In this document: positions 1 through 7,629 of the stretch, one piece after another
Layout: every line of letters starts with the position of its first letter
Numbering within the stretch: position 1 is the first letter of the stretch
Assembly: GCA_018970825.1 (NCBI GenBank)
Contig: JAGWVP010000003.1
Location: forward strand, 1-24,044
DNA from: a bacterium
GTDB taxonomy: Bacteria > Desulfobacterota > Binatia > UBA12015
Reading direction: 5' to 3'
Length of the DNA stretch: 24,044 nucleotides
Program-made: the position numbers and the translations under genes
Notes under the pieces: generated by a model
Databases searched by the model: none
Seen by the model: the letters and a program-made list of their open reading frames with translations, nothing else
What the model was told of the DNA's origin: nothing

Positions 1-75
1 CACGCAGCACCCCGGCGCCGACCCGCCTCTGCGCGGAGACGCCGCCGGATTCGCGCCCGCGGCGCGGCGAGGCGT

Positions 76-1194
76 TCAGCCCTTCGGGCCGAACCAGGTC
101 ACGTCGCCGCGCGCGCGCAGCTCGCCTGCGACCCGCTCCGCCTCCTCCCCCGGGCCGAGGAAGAGGTCGATCCGACCCGGCCCGCGGATCGCGGCACCGG
201 TGTCCATCGCGACCACGAACTGCGAGAACTCGCGCCCGTCGGGCAGGCGGATCGCGAGCCAGCCGACGCTGCCGAGCGGCGTCACGGCCGGGTCGACCGC
301 GACCGAGCGCCAGGCGACGAGCGGCGCGCCGAGCGAGCCGGGTGGGCCCTCGTCGCGACCGCCGGGCAGTTCGCGGAAGAAGGTGTAGCGCTCGTTCCTC
401 GCGGCGAGCCGCGCCGCCTCCTCCGGGTGGGCCCGCATCCACGCCTTGATCGCTGGCGCGGTCGCCTGCTCGGGCGAGGCGAAGGTCCCGTCCTTCACGA
501 GCAGGGCCCCGATCGAGGTGTAGGTGCGTCCGTTGGTGCCCGCGTAGCCGACGCGGATCCGCTTGCCGTCGTCGAGCACGAGCCGCCCGGAGCCCTGCAC
601 CTGCAGGAAGTAGAGTTCCACCGGGTCGTCGACCCAGAAGATCTCGAGCCCGCGGCCCGCGAGCGCGCCGCGGTCGATCTCGGCGCGCGACGGCAGCGCG
701 GAGCCGGCGGGCGGCATGCCGAGGAGCGGGAAGCGGAAGGTCGCATCGGGGCTGCGCCGCGCGCGCAGCGAGGGCTCGTGGTAGCCGGTGACCATCACCT
801 GCCGGGTGCCGAGCGAGGCGAGGGACCGCGCGAGGCCGCGCTCGTCGAGCGCGTCGGCGCCCGAGGCCCGAGACCCGAGCGCCGCGCGCAACTCCCCGAG
901 CGCCGCGAGGGCATCGCGCGACGTCCCCGTGGGCGGCCGCTTCGCGAGCGCCGTCGACGCCGAGGCGATCGCGGCGCGCAACGAGCCGCGAACGCCTGCC
1001 GTGGAGGCGACGCCGGGTGTGCCCGCTTCCCGCGGGGAACTCGTCGCCGCGCCCGGAGCGGCACGGACGCCGGATTGCGGGGCCGCACCGCAGGCCCCGA
1101 GCACGAACACGGCCGCGATCGCCGCCCTCCCGGCTCGACCCATCGCTCGCGGCGCGCGGACGGCGCGCGCCGTCGCCGAACCGGGCAGCCGCAT
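76..1194 (-). CDS. mltA: MltA-type membrane-bound lytic murein transglycosylase (lipoprotein)
   Basis: The product should cleave the MurNAc-GlcNAc bond of peptidoglycan with 1,6-anhydro ring formation, acting at the inner face of the outer membrane. The 372-residue protein starts with a basic, hydrophobic leader ending in a lipobox (LGAC, Cys about 35). A disordered Ala/Pro/Ser linker follows, then the MltA core: GYHEP (137-141), LQVQGSG (197-203), GYAGTNGR (217-223). The C-terminal 3D region has AMDTG with the presumed catalytic Asp331, then GRIDLF around 340-345. Length and motif order fit MltA. The ATG at 1194 overlaps the upstream aminotransferase stop as TGATG, suggesting translational coupling. 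An internal ATG at 1143 gives a more compact lipoprotein signal (MGRAGRAAIAAVFVLGAC) and is a real alternative start. The family call is firm; which start is used is uncertain. Confidence 0.93.
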   Translation of the reverse strand: MRLPGSATARAVRAPRAMGRAGRAAIAAVFVLGACGAAPQSGVRAAPGAATSSPREAGTPGVASTAGVRGSLRAAIASASTALAKRPPTGTSRDALAALGELRAALGSRASGADALDERGLARSLASLGTRQVMVTGYHEPSLRARRSPDATFRFPLLGMPPAGSALPSRAEIDRGALAGRGLEIFWVDDPVELYFLQVQGSGRLVLDDGKRIRVGYAGTNGRTYTSIGALLVKDGTFASPEQATAPAIKAWMRAHPEEAARLAARNERYTFFRELPGGRDEGPPGSLGAPLVAWRSVAVDPAVTPLGSVGWLAIRLPDGREFSQFVVAMDTGAAIRGPGRIDLFLGPGEEAERVAGELRARGDVTWFGPKG

Positions 1195-2369
1195 CACGGG
1201 CGTGCGAGCACCTGCTCGGCCGCCGCGAGCGCGTCGCCGGTCGTGACCGCACCCATCGCCTCGCCGAGTGCCGCGAGCACCAGCAGCACGTTCTGCGGCG
1301 TGCTCGACTCGCCCATGAGTCCGATGCGCCAGACCCGTCCCTTCCAGGGGCCGAGGCCGGCGCCGATCTCGATCCCGTGGCGCTCGAGGAGGCGCGCGCG
1401 GACGGCGGCCTCGTCGGTCGCCTCCGGGACGCGCACGGCGTTCAGCATCGGGAGCCGGTGCTGCGCGGCGACCGCCATCTCGAGTCCGAGCGCTTCGAGC
1501 CCGGCGACCAGCGCCGCGTGGTTGCGCCGGTGGCGCTCGAAGCGCCGCTCGAGGCCCTCTTCGAGAACGACGCGCAGCGACTCGTGAAGCGCGTAGTTCA
1601 TCGTGATCGGCGCCGTGTGGTGGTAGACGCGCGAGTCGCCCCAGTATTGCTCGAGCAGCGACAGGTCGAGGTACCAGCTCTGCACCGGGCGCGAGCGGCC
1701 GCGAATCCGTTCGACCGCCGCGTCCGAGAAGGTGACCGGCGAGAGCCCCGGCGGGCAGGACAGGCACTTCTGCGTGCCCGAGTAGCAGGCGTCGACACCC
1801 CAGGCGTCGATCTCGAGCGGCCGCCCGGCGAGCGAGGTGACGGCGTCGACGACGAACAGGGCACCGTGCTCGCGCGCGATGCGGCCGATCTCCTCGAGCG
1901 GCTGGCAGGCCCCGGTCGAGGTCTCCGCGTGCACGACCGCCGCGAGACGCGCCGGTTTTCCCTGCGAGGCGAGCGTCGCGAGCGCGGACGCGAAGCGCGC
2001 CGGCTCGATCACCTCGCCCCACGGCACCTCGATCTGCGTCACCTCCGCGCCCGCGCGGCGCGCGACTTCCGCCATGCGCCCGCCGAACACGCCGGCCACG
2101 CCGATCACCGCCGTGTCGCCGGGCTCGAGCAGGTTCACCATGACCGCTTCCATGCCGGCGCTGCCGGTCGCGGACAGGGGAAGCGTCAATCGGTTCTTCG
2201 TGCGGAAGACCTCGCGCAGCATCCGCTTCACGCGCTCCATGAGCGCGACGAACTCCGGGTCGAGGTGCCCGACGAGCGGCATCGACATCGCGCGCAGCAC
2301 GCGCGGGTGGACGTCGCTCGGGCCGGGGCCGAGCAGGATGCGCCTGCCGATCTGCAGCTCGGGTTCCAT
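1194..2369 (-). CDS. Class V PLP aminotransferase, alanine/serine-glyoxylate aminotransferase family
   Basis: This is a 391-residue fold-type I PLP enzyme of the AGXT/serine-pyruvate transaminase group, expected to move an amino group from alanine or serine to glyoxylate or pyruvate in the cytoplasm. Visible motifs are LLGPGPSDVHPRVLRAM near the N-terminus (family signature), TGSAGMEA (68-75) for cofactor phosphate binding, HAETSTG (147-153), VVDAVTS with Asp175 that would contact the pyridine nitrogen, and SGTQKCLSCPPG with Lys201 as the Schiff-base lysine. The C-terminus has WRIGLMGES, typical of the family. The ATG at 2369 is preceded by GAAAGGATC as a possible ribosome site. It lies 51 bp after the M20 peptidase gene and overlaps mltA, so the three probably form one transcript. 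The exact donor/acceptor pair cannot be told from sequence. Confidence 0.93.
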   Translation of the reverse strand: MEPELQIGRRILLGPGPSDVHPRVLRAMSMPLVGHLDPEFVALMERVKRMLREVFRTKNRLTLPLSATGSAGMEAVMVNLLEPGDTAVIGVAGVFGGRMAEVARRAGAEVTQIEVPWGEVIEPARFASALATLASQGKPARLAAVVHAETSTGACQPLEEIGRIAREHGALFVVDAVTSLAGRPLEIDAWGVDACYSGTQKCLSCPPGLSPVTFSDAAVERIRGRSRPVQSWYLDLSLLEQYWGDSRVYHHTAPITMNYALHESLRVVLEEGLERRFERHRRNHAALVAGLEALGLEMAVAAQHRLPMLNAVRVPEATDEAAVRARLLERHGIEIGAGLGPWKGRVWRIGLMGESSTPQNVLLVLAALGEAMGAVTTGDALAAAEQVLARP

Positions 2370-2420
2370 CTTCCGGTGATCCTTTCGGTGGTCGTCGGGT
2401 CGGAGGCCCGCCGGGCCCGC

Positions 2421-3833
2421 TCAGCGCGCCTCGGCGTCGAGTGCGAGCCGCGCGATCGCGTCGAGGTGGACGCGCAGCCCCCAGCGGTACCCGTCGAGGG
2501 GCACCCGCTCGTCGTGCCCGTGGAACATCGACGCGAAGCTCATGCCCTCGGGCAGCATGAGCGGCATGAAGCCGTAGCAGCGAGTGCCGAGCCGGGCGTA
2601 GAACTTCGCGTCGGTGAACCCCGGGATGAGCCACGGCACCGGGATGCCGGTCGGGTCGTGACGCCGCAGCACGTCGCAGAGCAGCCGGTACTCCGGCGTG
2701 TCGCAGGAGGTCGTGACCGGGTCGAGGTCTTCCAGCATCTCGACCTCGAAGTCGTCGCCGACGAGCGCGCGCACCTCGCGCACCAGGTCCGAGCTCGACT
2801 GCCCGGGCACCGTGCGGCCGTCGAGCTCGACGGTCGCGACGCCGGGGATCACGTTCGTCTTGTGCCCCGCGCGGATGACGGTCGGCGACACGGTGTTGCG
2901 CAGGATCGCGTCGAGCCCGCCCTTCTGGCCGGGATCGCGCACGCCGAGGTCGAGGATCGTGGTCGAGAGCAGCGGCTGGTTCAGGCCGCGCAAAGCGAGC
3001 GCGACCGGGCCGGGCTGGGCCGCCGCGAGCGCCTCGACGAAGCGCATCGACTCGGGCGAGAGGTGGACCGGGAGGCGCGTCGTGCCGAGCTTCGCGACGG
3101 CGGAGGCGAGGCGCACCGGCGCGCTGTCGGGGCGCGGCAGGCTGCCGTGGCCGGGCTCGCCGCGGAAGGTGAGGCGCAGCCAGCACACGCCCTTCTCCGC
3201 GACCTGGATCGGGTAGTAGCGCACGCCGAGCAGGTGCATCGTGAAGCCGCCGACCTCGTTCAGGCAGATCTCCGCCCGGACGAGTTCGGGATGGTTCTCG
3301 ACCATCCAGCGGGATCCGAGCGTGCAGCCCGCCTCCTCGTCGGCGACGACGAGCATGACCACGTCGCGACGCGGCCGCACGCCCGCGCGGGCCATGGCGA
3401 GCATCGCGGCGAGATCCATCGCGATCTTGCCCTTCATGTCGACGGCGCCGCGGCCCCAGACGCAGCCGTCGGCGATCTCGCCGCCGAAGGGGTCGCGCCG
3501 CCAGCTCTCGGCCTCGGCCTCGACGACGTCGGCGTGGGAGGCGAGCAGGAGCGGTCCCTCGGGCCCGCGGCCGGCGATCCGGCAGACGAGGTTCGAGCGT
3601 CCGGGCGCGACCTCGAACACCTGCGGGTCGAGCCCGGCTTCGCGCAGCGCGCCGGACACGTGCTCGATCACCGCCGCCTCGTTGCCGGGCGGGTTCACCG
3701 TGCGCATGCGCAGCATCGCCTGCAGGTGCGCGACCGCCTCGGAAACCCAGGCGTCGCTCGCCTGTGCGAGCAGCGATCGGCCCGCGACGGACGAGTCTCC
3801 CGGGGCGCTCGACGTGCTCGCGGGCTCCGCCAT
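2421..3833 (-). CDS. M20 family metallopeptidase (ArgE/DapE/carboxypeptidase-like)
   Basis: This 470-residue protein is a two-zinc amidohydrolase of the M20 family (acetylornithine deacetylase, succinyl-diaminopimelate desuccinylase and carboxypeptidase relatives). The metal site is complete: SHADV with His100 and Asp102, GAVDMKG with bridging Asp132, ADEEAG with catalytic Glu166 and Glu167, NEVGG with Glu193, and the late FHGHDERV with His438. The lid/dimerisation domain begins near EPGHGS (226-231). The N-terminal motif RTVNPPGNE is typical of M20 enzymes. No signal peptide is seen, so it is probably cytoplasmic. The ATG at 3833 is the first sensible start; the upstream AAGCGGGAACGC gives only a weak ribosome site. 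It would be the first gene of an M20-aminotransferase-mltA transcript. Substrate is not determinable; it need not be DapE, since such paralogues are common. Confidence 0.92.
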   Translation of the reverse strand: MAEPASTSSAPGDSSVAGRSLLAQASDAWVSEAVAHLQAMLRMRTVNPPGNEAAVIEHVSGALREAGLDPQVFEVAPGRSNLVCRIAGRGPEGPLLLASHADVVEAEAESWRRDPFGGEIADGCVWGRGAVDMKGKIAMDLAAMLAMARAGVRPRRDVVMLVVADEEAGCTLGSRWMVENHPELVRAEICLNEVGGFTMHLLGVRYYPIQVAEKGVCWLRLTFRGEPGHGSLPRPDSAPVRLASAVAKLGTTRLPVHLSPESMRFVEALAAAQPGPVALALRGLNQPLLSTTILDLGVRDPGQKGGLDAILRNTVSPTVIRAGHKTNVIPGVATVELDGRTVPGQSSSDLVREVRALVGDDFEVEMLEDLDPVTTSCDTPEYRLLCDVLRRHDPTGIPVPWLIPGFTDAKFYARLGTRCYGFMPLMLPEGMSFASMFHGHDERVPLDGYRWGLRVHLDAIARLALDAEAR

Positions 3834-3856
3834 GCGTTCCCGCTTAGCAGACCCGA

Positions 3857-3886
3857 CCCGCCCCTCCGCAACGAGCGGGCGGCGGG
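3857..3886 (-). terminator. Weak hairpin downstream of the zinc finger/AsmA gene
   Basis: In the 62-bp gap between the stop at 3896 and the M20 start at 3833, the minus strand can fold as CCCGCC/GGCGGG with an inner CCGC/GCGG stem around a TCGTT loop. There is no T-run after it, so it is at best an attenuator or a rho-assisted end. It may equally be chance in G+C-rich DNA. Confidence 0.25.
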
Positions 3887-3895
3887 CTCCGTGGC

Positions 3896-5446
3896 TCAGC
3901 CGAGCGGCGAGAGAGCGGAGAACAGCCGGGCGAGCCCGCGCCGCAGCATCGTGCGCGCCGCGAAGCGCTCGGCATCGACGGTGACTCGCACCGCCGGCCA
4001 GGTTCCCTGCACCGAGAAGGGCAGGGTGAGGCTCCCGTCGTCGTTCACGAGACTCGCGCCACCGGGCAGGAGCGCCACGATCTCGCGCGCCGCCGCGGGC
4101 GCGACCCGGAGATCGCCCTGGAAGCGGACGTCGCCGCCGCCGGCGACCGCGAGTCGGCCGGTCGCGCCGAAGTCGCCCGACTGCGCCTCCATCGCGGCGC
4201 TCGAAATCCGGGATCCGGAGACCTCGACCGGGCCGCCGATGCGGTCGAAGGAGGTGTCGGCCGAAGCGAGCATCGTCGCGAGGCCGACCGGCGCTGCGGC
4301 CGTGCCCTCGGCGCCGAGCAGCGGCACCAGGACGTCGCGCACCACGTTGCGGCCCGCGATCGAGCCGGAGACCACGCGCAGGTCGCCCCGGCCCTCGGCG
4401 CCACCGGCGATCTCCGCCCAGCCGTCGCCGATCCCGGCGAGGCTGCCGTCGAACGACAGTCCGCCGCGCACCGTCTGCCCGACGGGCAGGTTGCGCAGCG
4501 CGACGCCGTCGAGGGCGACTCGCGAGAAACGGTAGGCGGGCTTCCGGCCGGCGCCCCACGGCCCGACGTCGCCCTCGAAGGAGGCGTTGCGCCGGGTCGA
4601 CTCGAGGCCGCCGCTGGCGACCACGTGGGTCGGGCCCGCGCTCGCGAGACCGTTCAGCCGGGCGTCGACCGACGCCATCCGGAGTTCGCGCCGCTCGCCC
4701 GCGGAGCGGTCGACGACGCTCACCGTGCCGTTGGCGACCTCGACCCGGTCGATCGCCTTGCGACGTGCGCGGGAGAAGAGGTCGTCGCTGCTGCGCGAGG
4801 TCGGCAGCACGCCGTCGACGTTCAGCCGGCCGTCGGGATCGCGCACGATGTGGATCGTCGGGTCGCGAAGGACGAGCGAGCCCTCGACCTCGCCTCGCAC
4901 GAGCGAGGCGAGGTCGACGGTCCAGCGCGCGCTCGGCACCGTCACCATCGCCGGGCCGCCGGTCGGATCGGCGATCGAAAGGCCCGCGACGTCGACCCCG
5001 GGCCCGCCGCGAAGAGCGAGGCTCACGTCCTGGACCGACGCCTTGCCGCCCATCGCGTCCCGGAGGGCGGCGGCCATGCGCTCCTCGATCCGTCCGGAAA
5101 CGGCCCGGGCCGCGAGCAGCGACGCGACGAGGCCGCCCAGGACGACCGCGAGGGAGGCGGCGATCCGCCACGCCCAGGTACGACTCGCGGGCTCGGCCCC
5201 GACGCCGCTGCGGCGGGCGAGGACGAGTTCGACCGCGCAGTCGTCGCAGGAGGCGACGTGCCGCTCGAAAGATTCCTCGGCGCTCCCGGAGAGGTTGCCC
5301 CCGAGGTAGCTCGCGAACGCGTACTCGGCCGGGTGGTCGCCCTCGGCCGCCTGCCCCTCGAGCGCGAGCCGCACCATCCGGCGGACCTCGGCCTCGGAGG
5401 GGCCCCCGTGCTTCGCCGCGCGTCCCGGGAATCGCAGGAGGGCCAT
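3896..5446 (-). CDS. Membrane anti-sigma-like protein: zinc finger + TM helix + AsmA-like domain
   Basis: The 516-residue protein is a fusion. Residues 1-90 are cytoplasmic and hold H63-VAS-C67-DD-C70, the HxxxCxxC zinc motif of ZAS anti-sigma factors (zf-HC2). A single transmembrane helix lies about 92-113 (WRIAASLAVVLGGLVASLLA). The remaining 400 or so residues look like an AsmA-family repeating beta domain: DVSLALRGGPGVDVAGLSI near 140-158, then LRDPTIHIVRDPDGRLNVDG, and near the C-terminus LPFSVQGTWPAVRVTVDA. The ATG at 5446 overlaps the sigma-factor stop (TGATG), so the two are made together. I infer it binds the sigma factor through the zinc domain and that the AsmA-like part, facing the periplasm, senses or handles envelope lipid. 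Known ZAS proteins usually have short or different sensor domains. The zinc finger, helix and pairing are seen; the AsmA call rests on pattern resemblance; the function is inferred. Confidence 0.82.
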   Translation of the reverse strand: MALLRFPGRAAKHGGPSEAEVRRMVRLALEGQAAEGDHPAEYAFASYLGGNLSGSAEESFERHVASCDDCAVELVLARRSGVGAEPASRTWAWRIAASLAVVLGGLVASLLAARAVSGRIEERMAAALRDAMGGKASVQDVSLALRGGPGVDVAGLSIADPTGGPAMVTVPSARWTVDLASLVRGEVEGSLVLRDPTIHIVRDPDGRLNVDGVLPTSRSSDDLFSRARRKAIDRVEVANGTVSVVDRSAGERRELRMASVDARLNGLASAGPTHVVASGGLESTRRNASFEGDVGPWGAGRKPAYRFSRVALDGVALRNLPVGQTVRGGLSFDGSLAGIGDGWAEIAGGAEGRGDLRVVSGSIAGRNVVRDVLVPLLGAEGTAAAPVGLATMLASADTSFDRIGGPVEVSGSRISSAAMEAQSGDFGATGRLAVAGGGDVRFQGDLRVAPAAAREIVALLPGGASLVNDDGSLTLPFSVQGTWPAVRVTVDAERFAARTMLRRGLARLFSALSPLG

Positions 5447-6105
5447 CAGACCTCCCCCCCGAACCGGGACGCGGCGATGCGGCGCAACTTCTCGTGGAGC
5501 CGCATCTTGCGGACGTAGGCGGCGTTCGTCGTGATCGAGAGGTTCTGGGCGACTTCCTCGATCGGCAGGCCCTGGAAATAGAACAGCTGGACGAACAGCC
5601 GGTCCTTGCTCGGGAGATCCTCGATCATCTCGCGCACCCGCGCCGCCCGCATGGCCTCTTCGACCTGCGGCTCGGGGCCCGGCGTGCCGTCGGGCCGGGT
5701 CTCTCGGATCTTCGTCGCCTCTGCATTTCCGGGATCGTCCAGCGAAATCGTCCGACCTTCTTTTCGGAGACGATCGATCGTGAGCCGGTTGGCCACGACC
5801 CGGATCCAGCTCGCCAGGGAGCACCCGTTGCGGCCCTGGTACTGGCGCAGCTTGCGGGCGTCCTGGTCGAACAGGGCCAGGAAGACCTCCTGGCTCATGT
5901 CCTCGATCTCCTCTTTCCTAGATGGACGGCCGAACTGCTGAAAGATTACGGAGACCCCGTAGGAAACGATCCCGGAGTACTCGTCGACCAGTCGACGCCG
6001 CGCCCCCGCGTCCCCCCGGATGCAGCCCTGGAGGAGTTCGTGGGTGGGGTCGGTCGGGGCGGAAAGCGCAATGCCGCCCTCGGCCCTCGTGTCCGCGCCG
6101 CTCAT
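5446..6105 (-). CDS. RNA polymerase sigma factor, sigma-70 family, ECF-like
   Basis: This 219-residue protein has the two-domain plan of an ECF sigma factor. Region 2 spans about 24-116, with EIEDMSQEVFLALF (66-79) contacting core polymerase and SLASWIRVVANRLTIDRLRK (about 96-115) for -10 recognition. An acidic/proline linker follows. Region 4 spans about 150-212, with DLPSKDRLFVQLFYFQGLPI and the helix-turn-helix EEVAQNLSITTNAAYVRKMR for the -35 element. It is slightly longer than most ECF proteins because of a roughly 22-residue N-terminal tail. The ATG at 6105 has no clear Shine-Dalgarno. It is coupled by TGATG to the zinc finger/AsmA gene, so the neighbour is the likely cognate anti-sigma factor. 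Its own target promoters are not visible with confidence. Confidence 0.93.
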   Translation of the reverse strand: MSGADTRAEGGIALSAPTDPTHELLQGCIRGDAGARRRLVDEYSGIVSYGVSVIFQQFGRPSRKEEIEDMSQEVFLALFDQDARKLRQYQGRNGCSLASWIRVVANRLTIDRLRKEGRTISLDDPGNAEATKIRETRPDGTPGPEPQVEEAMRAARVREMIEDLPSKDRLFVQLFYFQGLPIEEVAQNLSITTNAAYVRKMRLHEKLRRIAASRFGGEV

Positions 6106-6117
6106 GGCCGCTGCGTG

Positions 6118-6146
6118 CTTCTATGGCGCTTGCGTGGAAAGGGCAA
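6118..6146 (-). promoter_or_regulatory. Possible promoter of the sigma factor operon
   Basis: On the minus strand, TTGCCC (6141-6146) and TAGAAG (6118-6123) are separated by exactly 17 nt and lie 12 bp before the sigma ATG. Each matches the housekeeping consensus at 4 of 6 positions. Such closeness would imply an almost leaderless message, consistent with the lack of a ribosome site. This is weak evidence; autoregulated ECF promoters can look different. Confidence 0.22.
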
Positions 6147-6216
6147 GAAATCTCCTCGGGTCGCCGACGTGCCCCGGTGGAGAAGGAAGGACGCGCGGGA
6201 GGCGTCGTTTCTGACG

Positions 6217-6645
6217 ATGTTTCCGCTCGCCTGGATCACGACCGCCTGGGTGCTCCTCGCCGCCTGGGGTCTCACGTGGTCGACCGCGTACCGGGTCGGC
6301 CGCGCCGACGGCCGGCTCGCCCGCGGCGCGACTCCCCCGGCCGACGGGGATCCGCCCCGGGCCGGGGGCCCGGGGGACTCATCAGCCGATCGGTCGGAAG
6401 GACTTGCCCGTGCCCTCGATCCCGGGGCCGGGCAGGACCATCCGCCGCAGCGGGTCCTCGACCGCGCGACCGACGACCCGGGCCCGGGTGCCCTGGTCGC
6501 CGACGATCCCGATCGCGCGCGCGGCTTCGCCCTCGGGCACGACGACGCAGAAGCCGATCCCCATGTTGAAGGTCGTGTACATCTCGGCGGCTTCGATCCC
6601 GCCGCGCTCCGCGAGCATCCGGAAGACGGGCGGCGGCTCGGGTAG
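6217..6645 (+). CDS. Possible small membrane protein, extent uncertain
   Basis: A plus-strand ATG in the gap between the sigma gene and purM opens a frame beginning MFPLAWITTAWVLLAAWGL, one convincing transmembrane helix, followed by a basic STAYRVGRADGRLARG stretch and a Pro/Gly/Asp-rich tail. About 90% of the first 54 codons end in G or C, as in real genes here, and that stretch is not antisense to any gene. The frame then runs without a stop to 6645, which would put 264 bp antisense to the purM 3' end. That overlap argues against the full 142-residue version; a frameshift, a decayed gene or chance are alternatives. A GGGAGG about 14 nt upstream is too far for an ideal ribosome site. No family is recognised. 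Confidence 0.27.
   Translation: MFPLAWITTAWVLLAAWGLTWSTAYRVGRADGRLARGATPPADGDPPRAGGPGDSSADRSEGLARALDPGAGQDHPPQRVLDRATDDPGPGALVADDPDRARGFALGHDDAEADPHVEGRVHLGGFDPAALREHPEDGRRLG
6355..6375 (-). terminator. Perfect 9-bp hairpin just after purM
   Basis: CCCCGGGCC, a 3-nt loop and GGCCCGGGG form a fully G+C stem starting 7 bp past the purM stop. No T-run follows on the minus strand, so it is not a classical intrinsic terminator, but placement and symmetry suggest transcript-end formation or 3'-end protection of the purM message. It also lies inside the candidate small plus-strand frame. Confidence 0.45.
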
Positions 6646-7494
6646 CGAGTCGAGACGGAAGCCGATCCCGGGTGCGTCGACGCGCAGCAGGTTCAGCAGG
6701 CCGTCGCCGGTCACGTGGGCGAGCCCGCGGACGTCGAGGCCCGCGTCGAGCAGCGCCATGACCTCGCGCACGTAGATGCGGGTCGGGCGCAGGAGCTCGT
6801 CGCCGATCGTCGCCCCGCCGAGCTCGGGCGGCTTCGACGCGAGCAGCTCGGGCGACTCGCCGGGGGCGAGAAGCCGGCGCGCGAGCGTGAGCCCGTTCGA
6901 GTGCAGCCCGGCCGAGTCCAGCCCGATCACGACGTCGCCCGCACGAATCGAGCGGCCGAGGATCATGCGGTCGAGCGAGACCACGCCGACCGCGGCCGCG
7001 ACCAGGTCGAAGCCCTCGCGCCCGTCGGGGCCGTGCGGGCGCAGCAGCTCGCGGACCTGCGCGATCTCGCCGCCGGGAATGCTGACGCGCGCCTGGCGCG
7101 CGCCCTCGGCGAGGCCGATCGCGAGCTGCTCGATGAGCTCGGCGTCGACCGACGGGATCGCGACGTAGTCGACCAGCGCGATCGGCTCGGCGCCGACGCA
7201 CAGCACGTCGTTCACGTTCATCGCGACGACGTCGATGCCGATCGTGTCGTAGCGGCGCAGCGCGTCGGCGACGAGCACCTTCGTGCCGACGCCGTCGGTG
7301 CTGAGCGCGAGCCCCAGGCCCTGCCCGAGGTCGAGGACGTTCGCGAAGAAGCCGTTCGGCAGGATCGGGCGACCGCGGCGCGGGTAGTCGTTGGTCGCGG
7401 CGAGCCGGCCGAGGAGTCGGCCGAGGCCGCCCTCGAGACGCGCCACGTCGACGCCCGACTCCGCGTAGCTCGCGCCGCGTGCCTTCGTGCTCAA
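6382..7494 (-). CDS. purM: Phosphoribosylformylglycinamidine cyclo-ligase (AIR synthetase), divergent form
   Basis: The product closes the imidazole ring of FGAM to give AIR with ATP, the fifth step of purine synthesis. The 370-residue protein begins with SYAESGVDVARLEG, then STDGVGTKV (66-74), the substrate/ATP-site signature, NVNDVLCVGAEPIALVDY (93-110), GLHSNG (196-201) and AHVTGDGLLN (259-268). Common PurM proteins have HITGGGL, NDL and FLDYYA at these places, so this is a diverged subgroup; EMYTTFNMGIGF near the C-terminus confirms the family. No ATG or GTG fits. The start is TTG at 7494, supported by GGAAGGGG with 7-nt spacing. Neighbouring genes are unrelated to purines. A related AIR synthase-fold enzyme is possible, but PurM is by far the best fit. 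Confidence 0.9.
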   Translation of the reverse strand: MSTKARGASYAESGVDVARLEGGLGRLLGRLAATNDYPRRGRPILPNGFFANVLDLGQGLGLALSTDGVGTKVLVADALRRYDTIGIDVVAMNVNDVLCVGAEPIALVDYVAIPSVDAELIEQLAIGLAEGARQARVSIPGGEIAQVRELLRPHGPDGREGFDLVAAAVGVVSLDRMILGRSIRAGDVVIGLDSAGLHSNGLTLARRLLAPGESPELLASKPPELGGATIGDELLRPTRIYVREVMALLDAGLDVRGLAHVTGDGLLNLLRVDAPGIGFRLDSLPEPPPVFRMLAERGGIEAAEMYTTFNMGIGFCVVVPEGEAARAIGIVGDQGTRARVVGRAVEDPLRRMVLPGPGIEGTGKSFRPIG

Positions 7495-7501
7495 GCGTTC
7501 A

Positions 7502-7509
7502 CCCCTTCC
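7502..7509 (-). promoter_or_regulatory. Shine-Dalgarno deciding the TTG start of purM
   Basis: GGAAGGGG on the minus strand lies 7 nt upstream of TTG (7492-7494). It is one of the strongest ribosome sites in the window and places the start where the PurM N-terminal motif expects it. Confidence 0.7.
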
Positions 7510-7629
7510 CCGGACCCGGCGGGCACCGAAAGCGGCGCCGCACGGAGTGCATCGTCCAAGTCGGGGGGATGTTCAACCGGGGCTCGCGGAGCGGTGGCGC
7601 CGATCGCCGTGCCGCGGAGCACCGGGGCG

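Noticed and set aside
1..75. Left-edge stretch that might begin another minus-strand gene
   Set aside because: GTG codons occur near positions 1-10, but there is too little sequence to judge and no ribosome site is visible.
2405..2417. Short palindrome GGCCC-GCC-GGGCC just after the M20 stop
   Set aside because: A 5-bp stem of pure G+C is expected by chance in this composition, and the downstream gene seems cotranscribed.
1017..4535. Plus-strand open frame of over 1,100 codons
   Set aside because: It is antisense to mltA, the aminotransferase and the M20 gene, which have complete active-site motifs. The translation is Arg/Ala/Pro/His-rich with no recognisable domain, as expected in G+C-rich DNA.
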